From Adiantum capillus-veneris (Eukaryota > Streptophyta > Polypodiopsida > Polypodiales > Pteridaceae): DNA of 64,000 bases. Each line of letters opens with the position of its first letter. The first letter of the stretch is position 1. A model generated the notes under the pieces. The model was not told the DNA's origin and made no database searches. It saw nothing but the letters and a program-made list of their open reading frames with translations. A program made the translations under genes and the position numbers. The stretch spans positions 18,398,446-18,462,445 of the forward strand of contig CM043969.1 in NCBI GenBank assembly GCA_014529385.2, read 5' to 3'. Of the stretch, positions 21,202 through 32,647 are shown piece by piece.

Positions 21202-21813
21202 GTACAGTACAGAATTACAGATCTGTTGAAGAAACTCTTCAGTTGGTTTTTTATTAAAAATGCATTGTATGTGACTGCATTTTTGGTGCGTTTTTGTTGT
21301 CAGTACAATTGTGCCAATTGCAAGTGTCAGTTAGTTTAGACTCTGCGTTTCACGCTTGTATCGGCTTCATGTCACAGATTCTGTCGAGGCTTTATGCTTC
21401 TTGCCTCATGTGGTACTGTAAGCATAGGTGGTTCTTTTGTGCAATTAATGGAGCCCTATTAGAGACTAACTCAGGGTACCGTGGATGGGTGCCTGCGTTT
21501 ACCTGCGTGCCTCCTGCACTCCTGCCCTATGATTATGCTTTTGATGTGTGTGGATTGTGCAGCCAACATGCCTGACCCTCCAGGGTTGCTGCTCCCTCAT
21601 TATCCAGTGGATAACGTGTTTTTTGCGCTTTCATTTTCCTTCGTGGTAAGCACTGTTCTGTGTGTTTTTTTGCGCAAAGAAAAATCGTTTGCTGGACAGG
21701 GTCTCTTACGAGGGAAAGCCTTCACTAGATGGCCCATCTGATGGTAGATAAAACATTGGTTGGGTAGCATAGACTACTCATAACCAGTAGCCATACCCAT
21801 CCATCACCCATCG
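21202..21813 (+). other. Start of TAF13 intron 4 or downstream sequence
   Basis: It opens with GTACAG. I searched it by eye for the missing TAF13 C-terminus (DLPK..R..ELL.MNEELK) and did not find it. No transposon family was recognised either. Confidence 0.45.
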
Positions 21814-22365
21814 TCATAAGAAGAATCTCCTTGCGGTGAATGTGGGGTCTCGTATTAATAGTAGAATTTCTGGGGACTGAATGTAGGATCCAATGAAATC
21901 ACCCTTTCCAGGAAGCAAGGGCAGGTACTTGCGGCGTAGGCTGGGGAAGCAGACTGAAATGGGCAAGATAGCCTCCTCGGTTGTTGCATCAATTCCAAGG
22001 TCAAAGCCATGGTGCCAACGCCCAAAGTATGCTTGTGTAGCCTCCAAAGCCACGGCACTTATTGCTTATTTGAAGCACCTTGGCCACATGTGTGGCCACT
22101 TAAAATTGTATTCGATAATATTTGCGACTAAGAGTGTGTACGCCGATGATCTTGCCCACCTCTACCAGTAGGTGGGTTTGCACAGAATCCCAAACTTCTC
22201 CTCTGATGATATCCGCGACTAAGAGTATGTACGCCAATGATATGGCCCACCTCTATCAGTAGGCGGGTCTCCACCGAATCCCAAACTTCTCCTCTGTGGG
22301 GATGAGGGGGGGGGGCAAGGGCTGCATTAAGTGTCCAGGAGACGAAGGTGAGTCCTCCATCCAAG
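21814..22365 (-). pseudogene. DUF4283-like relic, copy 1
   Basis: Minus-strand frames give RGEVWDSVETRLLIEVGHII, SRGYHQ, then ATQAYFGRWHHGFDLGID. They parallel 60204-60930 (RGEVCDLL, SEVGKIMDVQLLERGYYQ, RAHFRQWHHGFDQATD). The layout resembles the DUF4283 domain found near the N-terminus of plant retroelement-associated proteins, often before a zinc knuckle. An imperfect duplication at 22140-22290 breaks the frame. The domain name is a judgement from pattern memory. Confidence 0.5.
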
Positions 22366-22599
22366 TCTGCTGCTTCAACAAGAAGCTCGTGGGGTGAGAT
22401 CTGACTCGTGATGTAGGGAAACCCAAGGGTGACAAAACCGATGATGAGGAAAATATGACAAGAGGAGTGGGGGTGGGGGGTGGAGGGGCTAAGAGGCCAT
22501 CGATAGAGAGAGGGTCCGGTGGGGGCTACTACAGAGGGGGTGCACTGGCGAGGGTGAGCGGAAGAGGCTTGCTAGAGAGAGGAGGGGAAAGGGAGCGAT

Positions 22600-24384
22600 T
22601 GAATGAGGTGTAGCGGGAATAATGTGTCGACCACATGCTCCCCTCCTACTATGCAAGGTCTGCAAATCGCCTTTCCATCTCAAAGTTTTTGTCATGCTAG
22701 TGCCCCCTCAGGTCCTCAGAGCTTCTACACCTCAACTTCCACCCCCATGCAGCAAGAGCAGAGACCACCTCGTCCCCGCCTCGTCCGTCCAATCACCCCA
22801 TTTGCCAAAGCAAGTGTCCCCTGCCCGAAGGGTCTCTGCCTTGCCGGCATTGCCCTGAGGCTAAGGATCATTACAATAAAGATTGTCCCAAGCAACATTC
22901 ATCCACCTCTTCCAACCTCAGTCTGCCCTTGATCTCCGGAGTCATGACAGAAACTCAGTACGTTGAACTTTGTGTTGATGTATGCTCATGTGTGTGTGTG
23001 TGTGTGGTGTGTGTTGTGTTTGGGAGCATATGTTAGTACCTAGTTCTACACCCACTATTGGGCATTGACGACGTTAGTGGGGATGTCGTGGTATTTAGTC
23101 AATACTATGCATAATGGAGCTGATGGTTATATTGTCTTGTGGGTGACTACCATGGGTCTATACCTTGCACTTTCCTTAAAGGGCGAATCTAGGCTTATCC
23201 TGGATTCATCCAGGTATATTTTTTAGTCGTATAGCTGACATGCAGACTTCACATTGTGAAGTTTTCGTCCGAGTTACGATCAGTTGATATTGTGCTAATT
23301 CTTTCTATCTTTTGTGGTGCGCATGCCCGATCAACTACCTCATTTTTGTGCTAATTTTTTCGATTTAATGCTTCTTTAGTGCTAAGCTTCATTATGGTTG
23401 AGTCTGCCCTTGATCTCCGGAGTCATGACAGAAACTCAGTACGTTGAACTTTGTGTTGATGTATGCTCATGTGTGTGTATGTGTGTGTGTGTGGTGTGTG
23501 CTGTGTTTGGGAGCATATGTTAGTACCTAGTTCTACACCCACTATTGGGCACTGTCGACGTTAGTGGGGATGTCGTGGTATTTAGTCAATACTATGCATA
23601 ATGGAGCTGATGATTATATTGTCTTGTGGGTGACTACCATGGGTCTATACCTTGCACTTTCCTTAAAGGGCGAATCTAGGCTTAATTTGGATTCATCCAG
23701 GTATATTCATCCACCTCTTCCAACCTCAGTCAGAACCAACAAGAGTTTACATTTTCGAAGATCAACCTGACTGCGGTAAGCGCCATTCCTCAACCGTCAC
23801 CTGCTACTCATGTGGTTACCCCTAAGGATAGGGTGAAGCAAGTGGAGGAGCCCATTGGTGTCCTCACTAGGTCACAACGAGCAGCCCTAGACCTCAGTCT
23901 TCCTAAAGGTTCAACTCTTGTATTTCCTCCTCAACAACCTAGTCCGTCTGCAACAGCTGACAAGCCACCCCTTGCCAACAGCCGACCGACTTCTATGCTA
24001 TCTAATATTGATGAGGCCTTCTTGGAAGCAGTAACTGACTGTAGCAGATCAAAGTCCCAGAACACGCCTTGCCCAAAAGCGAGAAGCCTACAACAGAAAC
24101 TAGCTTGAAAAACACCTTTCAACAAGTTTTCCTTTACGACATGCTAAAGCTCGATGCAAATCTAAGAAGTGACACCCTTATAGTCATTCAGTCTCTGTAC
24201 TCGGGTGCAGGGCCTAGTGGCAAACACCTCCTTGTATAGCCCTCAGAGTCCTACATGATTTCCTATCCCGTCGCTTTCCTCACCGATTACAGGATTCCTT
24301 GTCTCACTGTATCTATTCTTGGGCGCAAATTCGTCGGTGCCATAGTCGATGGTGGATCTGGCATCAATTTGATGCCGGAGTTCA
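22600..24384 (+). pseudogene. Duplicated gag-C/protease segment of a Tat-like Ty3 element
   Basis: This repeats in order the segment 26480-27470: the CAAGGTCTGCAAATCGCC region of gag, the VTPKDRVKQVEEPIGVLTRS stretch, and the protease start YRIPCLTVSILGR...VDGGSGINLMPEFT. At 24385 it switches directly into the gag of the next copy. It is interrupted by the 781-bp repeat at 22924-23704. Frames are broken. It looks like an unequal-exchange or template-switch product. Confidence 0.75.
22897..23731. repeat. 481-bp-period repeat, locus 2, with a 27-bp flanking duplication
   Basis: The insert (22924-23704) is part of Y, then X, Y, X, with the same 481-base period as locus 1. It ends at the same point as locus 1 but starts at a different one. 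The flanks 22897-22923 and 23705-23731 are the same 27 bases of gag sequence, present once in the related gag at 26790-26812. That is a target-site duplication of retroposition length. Confidence 0.88.
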
Positions 24385-26570
24385 CTAAGGTGCATATAAA
24401 GTTTCTTACTTTCAGAGGACTCTTTACAGAGGATGCAAATGACCATGCTAGGAGATTTGTCTCCCTTTGGAGGGATCATAGGCTCAACAGAGAAGACGCC
24501 TACCTAGTGCTCTTCCTGTCAACCTTGGATGGCTTAGCCGATAAATGGTACAGTCAGTTTGCGGAGAACCATTTTACAACTTGGGCCATATTACAAAGGC
24601 AGTTCTGTGAAGTTTTCAAACCAGGGGACTTCCAAGAAAAGGTTTTGGATGAATTGGCCAACCTCACGCTACAGCGGCATGAGACTTTTGCAGAACTCAT
24701 GACAAGGATAAAGTCTTTGATCGCAAAGCTTTCTCAACAACCAGGAGAATTCATGGTCAAGAAATGGGTGGAGAAGGCTCTTCCCAAGACTTCTCAGCAA
24801 AAGCTCTGAGAGAGTCTCCGACCTGAAGCCACTCTAGAGGAGTTTGTTGTGGTTGCTACTAGGATAGAAGGGGCTAGGAAGCTCTTCATCGACCCCCCTT
24901 AGTATTTTTGGAAAGTCCCTCTGACCCTTTGACGTCTTTACGCAGGGAGCTCGAAGCCGTGAAGTTATAACGAGCTCTTCAAGAGGAGAGATCATTTTCT
25001 CTTCGACAGGATGTAAGGTGGAGCAGAAGTGAATGTTGAACTTTGCTCAAGATGAGGGCTCCGAACTGTGCTCAAGGTTCTTATTTACTTACGGAAGGGA
25101 GAGCCTTCCGTTCCTTTAGTGAGAGAGTGCAATGGACACAAACAAAGTGGTGAACACTGTGAAAGAAGGTGCTGAGACTGAGAGAGAGAGAAGAATACGA
25201 CACCAGAATGTTGTCAAACCCTCCTCTGAAGGCCCCACTCTCTATGGCGAGAGCGGTCTAATATTGATTGCACAAATCTCTACAATGCTTGGACTTGCCG
25301 ACGATGTCGACGACGACGAGACGGGCTGAAATCTGAAAGCGCTAAGGGCTGAAATCTGCAAATCTTTATCTGCTGAATTCTGACTCTATGTCGGTGACGA
25401 CGTCGATGGCGACGACGATGCGCGGAACACACAGATGCTGAAATCTGTGTTTTCCGGGCTGAAACTGCAAACTTGTCATAGAGACCTTGCCAACACACTT
25501 GATACATTGGAGTCCACATGGTGCATTGATGCCCGTCGCTATGGGATTCACGGAATCTGACCGAGCGGCGAGGATCTGCTGCGGGAAGGTGCGATTTGCG
25601 AGGTTTGGGACTTCTTCTGCGGGTTCTAACTGTTGAAAACTGAAAATGCTGGTCTATGGGCTGATTCTGTCGCGAAGGTCTGCAAAAACGTTGAGAGTGT
25701 CAGGTTGATGCAAAAACGTTGGGCTGATCTGGTCTCTGCTGTGGAAATTTGCTAACGCTAGGGAGTCTATTGTGTCTTGCTATGGATCTGCGGATCTGCA
25801 ATGCAAAAACGCCAAGGTTGAATTTGGATCTCCTTGCAAAAAACGCTAGGTCAATTGCTTGGGGGAGGTCTTGCTGAGAAGGTGCCTGTTGAACCGAAGC
25901 TCCTGCTGCCTCTTATGCCGAAAAGTGCTAGCGCTAGGTTTCTATATATATTTGCTTAGCAAAATTGCCCTACCTACTTTTCAACAAAAGTCACTTAAAA
26001 TAATAGGTGAAAAATGTTAAAAATAGGGAAAATAGGTTCTGTGCATTGGAAAATGCTCCTGATGGATTCTAATGGGAATGCTGATGATCATGCTAGATCA
26101 CTTCCTATTCTAGACTGACTTGACTGAGCTGAACCCTGGTCATGCTGTAGCTTGTCCACGGACACATAGGGTTGGATGTGTCACGTGACACAGGAGAAGC
26201 CTCCACATGAAGAATCTTTAAGTGGGAGCTAGAGGAGGTCAAGGCTCATCAGGATATTAAGGCTATGGTCTGGTGTAGCTCCTGCCGTTCTCCAAGGCAT
26301 CCTCCCCAGGAATGCCCGCTTCGAGCTTACTCTCACTTCTGTGAGAAGTCTGGCCATGATGACAAGGAGTGCTACTATTTGAAGGGACTACGGCAATTAC
26401 AGCAGAGCCTTGCCTCTACGCTTCAACACGGATTGACTCCTGCATCCAATGTGGTTTCTCCCTATGGCTATCCAAACCACATGCCCCCTCTGTTGACAAC
26501 CCCTCCTACTATGCAAGGTATGCAAAGCGCCTTTCCATCTCAAAGTTTTTTATAATGCTAGTGCACCCAT
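24385..26570 (+). pseudogene. Tat-like Ty3 gag, split by a solo LTR
   Basis: The capsid part reads FTEDANDHARRFVSLW, LADKWYSQFAENHF, FCEVFKPGDFQEKVLDEL and FAELMTRIKSLIAKLS up to a stop at 24807, then EATLEEFVVVATRIEGARK. The solo LTR-B (25012-26190) interrupts it, and reading continues as EKPPHEESL into the knuckle region. There WCSSCRSPRHPPQEC is a CCHC knuckle, and SHFCEKSGHDDKEC has lost its first Cys. Gag would package element RNA. Stops and frameshifts make it inactive. Confidence 0.8.
25012..26190 (-). mobile_element. Solo LTR-B (1179 bp), TSD CAGGA
   Basis: It runs from TGTAAGGTGGAGCAG to CACGTGACA and matches the LTR at 46333-47545. CAGGA at 25007-25011 and again at 26191-26195 is a perfect 5-bp target duplication, and no internal element sequence remains, so it is a solo LTR left by recombination. 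The host gag resumes after it. Orientation is taken from element B, where the primer site lies left of the equivalent LTR. Confidence 0.92.
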
Positions 26571-26659
26571 AGGTCCTCAGAGCTTCTACACCTCAACTTC
26601 CAACCCCGTGCAACAAGAGTAGAGACCACCTCGTCCCCCGCCTTGTCTGTCCAATTGCC

Positions 26660-27140
26660 CCATTTTGTGCTACAGGTGCGCGGAATATGGGCATTGCCAA
26701 AGCAAGTGTCCCTTGCCCGAAGGGTCTCCGCCTTGGCGTCATTGCCCTGAGGCTAAGGATCACTACAGTAAAGATTGTCCCAAGCAACGAGCATCCACCT
26801 CTTCCAACTTCAGTCGAAACCAACAAGAGTTCACATTTCCGAAGAGCAACCTGATTGCGGTAAGCATCGTTCCTCAATCGTCACCTGCTACTCATGTGGT
26901 TATCCCTAAGGGTAGGGTGGAGCAAGTGGAGGAGCCCATGGTTCTCCTCACTAGGTCACAACGAGCAACCCTAGGCCTCAGTCTTCCTGAAGGTCCAACT
27001 GTTCCATTTCCTCCTCAACAAGCTAGTCCGTCTGCAACATTTGACAAGCCCCCCCCTGGTGCCAACAGCCGACCGACCTCTATGCTATCTGATATTGATG
27101 GGGCCTTCTTGGAAGCAATAGCTGACTTGTAGCAGATCAA
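26660..27140 (+). pseudogene. Gag zinc-knuckle C-terminus of the Tat-like element
   Basis: CYRCAEYGHCQSKC is an intact CCHC knuckle, followed at once by a degenerate fourth one (WRHCPEAKDHYSKDC). Then come a Ser/Pro-rich tail with EQVEEPMVLLTRSQRA and an acidic end. With 26270-26380 this makes up to four knuckles in a row. The frame closes with a stop at 27130, just before the protease frame. Confidence 0.75.
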
Positions 27141-27228
27141 AGTCCTAGAACACGCCTTGCCCAAAAGCGAGAAGCCTACATAAGAAACTAGCCTGAAGAA
27201 CACCTTTCAACAAGTTTTTCTTTGCGAC

Positions 27229-28095
27229 ATGCTAAAGCTCGATTCAAATCTAAGAGGTGACACCCTTACAGTCAATCAGTCTTTGTACCCGGGTGCAGGG
27301 CCTAGTGGTGGGTACCTCCCTGTACAGCCCTCAGAGTCCTACATGATTTCCTATCCCGCAGCTCCCCTCACTGATTACAGGATTCCTCGTCTCACTGTAT
27401 CTGTTCTTGGGCGCCAATTCTCTGGTGTGATAGTCGATGGTGGATCTGGCATCAATCTGATGCCGGAGTTCACTATGTTGGCTTTAGATCTGCAGCTTAC
27501 CTGCCCTGCTCTCTTCACAGTTATATTGGCCGACCAGAGGACAATAACCCAATGGGCATTGTGGACAAGGTGCATCTGCAGTTACAAGACTTCATTCTTT
27601 AGCTTGGATTTTGTTGTGGTTCGTCTCCCCAAGGTTGAGGGAGGATTTCCTCTACTCATCGGTAGACCATGGCTGCGGCACCCTAAAGCACTCCATGATT
27701 GGGGAAACAACGCCATGTGGATACATACTTCTGGCTCCCCAATGAAACCAATTCGACTCGAAGTAGGTATGGATCCCGTAGTTCTCCATAGTTCATTGTT
27801 AGTGGAGTCCAACTCCGACCTAGAGCAGCCTCCCCCACCCGAGGGGACCGACGAAGATCTACTGCAGTGGTTGGAGGCTACCACATCATTGCCATGCTAT
27901 GTGGACTCTATTCAACCCTTGTTTGAGGATCCACCCTCTACCCTTGCTCCTCCTACTGAGACTAGTGAGCCACATCATCTAGAAGCAAGTGTTACAGTCA
28001 CTGAGGATCATACTTATGTTGCCCCCACGATGGAAGCCATGGGCCTTGGTGAACCTATAACACATCATAGGAGGGGAAAGAAATCTCCTTTGTAA
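27229..28095 (+). pseudogene. Tat-like Ty3 protease region (288 aa frame)
   Basis: YRIPRLTVSVLGRQFSGVIV followed by DGGSGINLMPEFT is an aspartic-protease start with DGGSG in place of the usual DSGAS; both spellings occur in plant Ty3 elements. PLLIGRPWLRHPKALHDWG is the usual downstream block. The tail is Pro/Glu-rich linker to RT. The frame is open for 288 residues, but flanking domains are in other frames. Confidence 0.8.
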
Positions 28096-28439
28096 GAGTT
28101 CACCAACGTCTCACCTCTTCCCTTAGCCTCCTCTATGTCCGACTCCCCGCCCACGCAAAAGCACTTTGTAGTGTATAACGACTTACCCATCGAGGAGCTT
28201 GCACCAGGATGGTTACAAGAGGAGTATGTTGATTTTCACATTGATCAGACACCAACCTATGATGTCTCAAAGCTCCAAGAGGCGGCTCAATCTTCATCTT
28301 CTGATGTCTTCTGATGCACCTTCACCAACTACACCTCCTCACTTGGTCAGAGAAGTCAACCTGGGTGACCCTGACAACCATCAACACATCCTCTTAGCCA
28401 CTTGGTTATGGGATCATCTTGCGCTACTCGATCAAGTAG

Positions 28440-29120
28440 TCTCTTTTATGCACTCCTTTAAAGATTTTTTTGCCTGGTATTACAAAGATTTCGAAGGAAT
28501 CCCACGGTGTTCATGCTATTCCTCTGGTTGAAGGAGCTAAGCCTGTTAGAGGCCGAGCTTACAAGCTCAACCTTAGGTATGCAGAAGCTGTCAAGAAAGA
28601 GCTAGAAAAGATGCAAGAAGCAGGGATCATTGTACCGGTGGAGCACTCTGAGTGGCTATCACCCATGATCATAGCGCCTAAGAAGGAATTCATTAAAATC
28701 CGCGTGTGTATCGACTATCGCGCTCTGAAGAAGGTAACTATCCCAGATGGTTTTCCCACACCCTTCATTGAGCGTGTGCTCGAAGATGTGGCAGGGCACG
28801 TATTTTACAGTTTCATGGATGAGTTCAGTGGCTACAATCAGTTGGGCATCCATTTGGGTGATCAACTCAAAATGGCTTTTGTGACTCCATGGGGTATTTT
28901 CATTTACACGAGAATGTCTTTCGGGCTGAAAAATGCTCCACCGTCTTTCAATCGCACAATATATCTCATCTTTTGTCCTTTTCTCACGGATCATCTTCGT
29001 ATGTTCATTGACGATTTTTCAACCTTCTCGGGTGCTCAATGTTCAACCCCAGTGGAGAATCTAGAGGAGCACCTCGTTTGCTCTCTGCCGTCTTCCTCAA
29101 GTGCAGGGCGACATGTCTAA
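28440..29120 (+). pseudogene. Tat-like Ty3 reverse transcriptase
   Basis: FKDFFAWYYKDFEGIP leads into the RT: KKELEKMQEAGIIVPVEHSE, RVCIDYRALKKVT, FYSFMDEFSGYNQ, MSFGLKNAPPSF and FIDDF. The YxDD catalytic box is FIDD. A frameshift after the box (about 29035) moves the thumb (LNPNKCHFLVTEGTLLGHVV) into the next frame, 29039-29323. Inactive as it stands. Confidence 0.85.
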
Positions 29121-29830
29121 AGCTCAATCCGAACAAATGCCATTTTTTGGTCACTGAAGGTACACTATTAGGCCATGTGGTGCCTGCTATAGGTTTAGCG
29201 TCTGACCCAGAGAAGATAGTAGCCATCATGAAGTTGCCTCCTCCCATCAATCCCAAAGGTGTTCAGAGATTTGTAGGCCACACAAGCTCATTCGTATGTA
29301 TGCACAGGTGGCTCAACCATTGACACGGCTGACCAGTGCTACTGTACCCTTCAAATGGTCAAAGCCCAAGGTCGAAGCATTTGTATATCTCAAAAAAAGC
29401 CTAGCTCAAGCACCTATTCTAGTTGCCCCTGATTGGTCTCTCACTTTTCATGTGCATACGGATGCCAATCAAGTGGTTGTGGGTGCTGTGTTGACTCAGC
29501 CTAGCAAGGAGTTGAACCTAGATCGGCCCGTTCACTATGCAAGTCAACTACTCACTAAAGGTGAGCGGAACTATAGCACGACAGAAAGGGGAGGTTTGGC
29601 TATTGTGTATGCTCTACAAAAATTTCATCACTATTTATTGGGAGTCCACTTCAGAATCATTAGTGATGACCATACTCTGCCCTATTTGGTTAATAAGCCG
29701 CAAGTTGTAGGTTGAGTCTGGAGGTGGTTACTTCTATTTGAGGAGTTCGACTCTGAGGTGGTCCTCTGTCCTGGCAAGCATCACGTCATGGCTGACAACC
29801 TCTCTCGCATTGAAACTAGAGAAGAAGCTA
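29121..29830 (+). pseudogene. Tat-like Ty3 RT thumb and RNase H
   Basis: KCHFLVTEGTLLGHVV and GVQRFVGH precede the RNase H: PFKWSKPKVEAFVYLKKSLA, LTFHVHTDANQVVVGAVL, GERNYSTTERGGLAIVYALQ and HHYLLGVHFRIISDDH. The first catalytic Asp (TDAN) and the Glu block are present. A TGA at 29713 interrupts just before the ADNLSRIE end. Confidence 0.8.
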
Positions 29831-30710
29831 TAGGGATTGCGGATGACTTTCCAGATAGCAATCTCTTTAAGGTGGATACAACTCCGGAATGGTACTTCTC
29901 CCCCGGCTCAACCACGTAATCGGAAGTATCTGCTTGTGGCTATAGATTACGCTACCAAGTGGGCAGAGGTCGTGGCACAACTGATTGCATTGGAAATACT
30001 GTGCCAAAGTTTTTGCACGGAAATATAGTGCAGGTTTGGATGTCCCCTGGAGATCACCAATGATCGAGGCAGTCACTTTGTTAATGAGATGATTTCAACT
30101 TTACTGGCCAACTACAAGATTTTTTATCGCAAATCTTGTGCCTATTACCCTAGAGCTAGTGGGCAGGCCGAGAGCACAAAAAACGTTTTGATCGCCCTCC
30201 TACGGAAAGCATGCCATCTCCATCTAGCTTCATGGGCTCAAGCTATCCATGGCTCCCTCTGGGCATACCGCACTTCCTTCAAAGCGATAACCACTCACAT
30301 CCCTTTCCAACTAGTCTTCGGTTTGGAAGCCATAGCTCCTTTCGATTTCAACTCAGTCTCCCCTCGAGTAGGCAGTCTTCGTGCTGATTGGGGTATGGGC
30401 TCTGCCTACATCTCTCGTCTCTCCCAGCTGGAAGAGAGTTGCTTTTGTTAGCTTCCAATTCACTCCAAGCGGAACAGCTCCGTCATAAGGCGTCGCATGA
30501 CCGTCATCTTCGCCAGTCGAAATTCCAGCCTGAATCATTAGTGCTACTCTATCAAGCTCGCTACCAGAGGAAATCCAAAAAGCTCATCCCTGCTTGGCAA
30601 GGCCCTTACAAATTGCAGGGGATTCTAATTTCTGTCCCAAGGAGTTGTTCAATTAAACACCCTAGAACGCCTCCCTCTGCCCCTAGTCAATGGCTCTCGG
30701 ATTAAGTGCT
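29831..30710 (+). pseudogene. Tat-like Ty3 integrase without zinc finger
   Basis: The frame goes from the end of RNase H almost straight to RKYLLVAIDYATKW (first catalytic Asp). EITNDRGSHFVNEM (second Asp), SGQAESTKN (Glu) and LWAYRTSFK follow. The HHCC finger that should precede it is gone. The C-terminus (PAWQGPYKL) has a basic GPY-like end and no chromodomain, which argues against a chromovirus. Several frameshifts are present. Confidence 0.8.
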
Positions 30711-31709
30711 GTCATTCTGGCCTTTAAAAATCTATCGGCTTCCCCTCTGATGGTCTGAGCCTAGTCTCACTATTTAGTAGCTGCTTTCATCACCTCTTCT
30801 AATTGAGTTCACCTCTTCTATCTGAGTAGGTCTACTTTGTGTTGATGGGTTTAGCTTCTGATTGTTCCATGGTGTAGTTCGTGCAAAGCACCAAGTGTAT
30901 GCTATTCTTAATTCTGATCGTTGCTTTTCTATCCTGGTGTACTCTTTATCTTCCTCGCCTAATTATAGTTCTGGGTCACTCATCATATTACTCTCTATTA
31001 CCTACTTTGTCTCTGATGTGTCTATTGTGTCTCTGATCGCTCTCATTGAGTGGGTGTGGGGGTGCTCTTCAAAATGTTCCTTTACAATTCAAGCTGCAAC
31101 ATACATTCAGTAATTCAGCTTACCTGTGTGAGCACTTACAGTCAATTGTTTCTGTTGCACTTCTGGGTTTTTGTTACTGGTCCCTGCACTGGTTAGTCTC
31201 ACCCTACTGTGCATCAATCGCTACCTTCAATTGCTAGTCCTTGCCCTGTTGTGCGTCACTCGCCATTCGCCTCAGCTGCTCACTGCACACTTCAGTTCCT
31301 CGCCCTCGACCTGGCCTTGCACTAGCCTTTCGCCCTCGTCGTCGTCCTCGCCCCAACCTGGCCTCGCCCTTCGCCTTCGTCCAAGCCTCGCCATTCGTCC
31401 TCTCTATTCGCCCTCGTCTAATTCGGCACGACTTTCGGCGTTCGTCTTTTTGCAGGCCACATAATTTTTATCAACAAGGTGATCTAGCTTTTAATTTTTA
31501 ACAAAGCCAATACCATCTAGCAGCGTATCAAAATTACCTGCACACTTCGCAGTTTCCCTGCACATCGTTTTCAGCGCTGGACTGCAACTCGCGTCCAGTC
31601 CTACTCCATATCTGGTTTCCCAACTTGCATCGCAACCTCTCCTCCCTCCTTGTTGACCATCGTTGGTTTCTCCTTGGCCACCCTACAGACAGACAGAGTG
31701 ACCAAGACG
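30711..31709. other. 3' non-coding and unclassified sequence
   Basis: After the Tat-like integrase I see no protein. 31260-31440 is a CT-rich stretch with repeated CGCCCTCG / CTCGCC words. An LTR is expected here but I could not place its ends. Confidence 0.4.
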
Positions 31710-32318
31710 GGGCAAAGCGATTTTGAACACAAAGAAAGGGGGAGGCTGAGAGGTTTAATTGCTATGCAGCCCCCATTATGTATTGGGTAGTGCAAACTAT
31801 GCAACAGAAAGCAGATGCCATTGCTGTCTCTAATCCGCAGATGATGCCAAAGAGCAGTCAGGTCCATTGAGGGCGCCCAAAGAAAAAGGTACTCTACGCG
31901 AAAGGGCTAAGGTACATAAAGACTCAATCGAAGAGCTGACAACATTACCTTTCTCAGAGTCCCAGGTTAAAGTCTCTAGTGTCAAGGCCGCAACTCCAAC
32001 AAATGTGATCGGGGTCACTTCTGTGGCCACCTCTACCTTTACTCCACCTATTGTTAGTGCTGCAGGGACTCTGAGAAAGGTAATGTTGCCAGCTCTTCGA
32101 TTAAGTCTTTATGTACTTTAGCCCTTTTGCGTAGAGTGCCTTTCCCTTTGGGCACCCCGGATGGGCCTAACTGCTCTTTGGCATCATCTACGGATTAGAG
32201 ACAATAATGGCATTTGCTTTCTGTTGCATAGTTTGCATTACCCAATACATAATGGGGGCTGCATAGCAATTAAACCTCTCAGCCTTCCCCTTTCTTTGTG
32301 TCCGAAATCGCTTTGCCC
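31710..32318. repeat. Foldback element with two 254-bp arms
   Basis: Left arm 31710-31963 is the reverse complement of right arm 32065-32318 over its whole length without gaps. I counted about 21 mismatches, mostly transitions, so about 92 percent identity. The spacer is 101 bases (31964-32064). Transcription through it would give a long hairpin RNA. I recognise no coding content in the arms, and no clear target duplication at the outer ends. Confidence 0.93.
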
Positions 32319-32642
32319 TGTTCTGCAACGCCTTAAAGAGCAGATGGTGAAAAGGATAGGGTAGACAGTGGCAGAGACAAAAAAATTCACCACACACAAT
32401 AGGAGAGGAAGAAACCATCGCCTTGTCCGATGCGAGTAGTAAAAGGTAATACTGTAAAATCGTGTACAATTGCTGATTTCTTGTATATTCAGTATGTGAG
32501 TGTGTCAACGGCTCTTGGCACACATTTTTGCACAAGGATTATGTTTGTGAAGCCTCCTACTGCGGTTATGTTGCCGAAATTACGCTAGAGTAGGTCATTT
32601 TTCAGCCTAGTAAAAGCGGAACAGCTCGTAGGAATTTACTGG
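32319..32642. other. Flank of the chromovirus insertion
   Basis: No gene recognised. It ends in TTTTC, the left copy of the target duplication of the following element. Confidence 0.5.
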
Positions 32643-32647
32643 TTTTC

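Noticed and set aside
31241-31501. Arg/Pro-rich ORF around 31241-31501
   Set aside because: It reflects a CT-rich CGCCCTCG repeat; no domain is visible.
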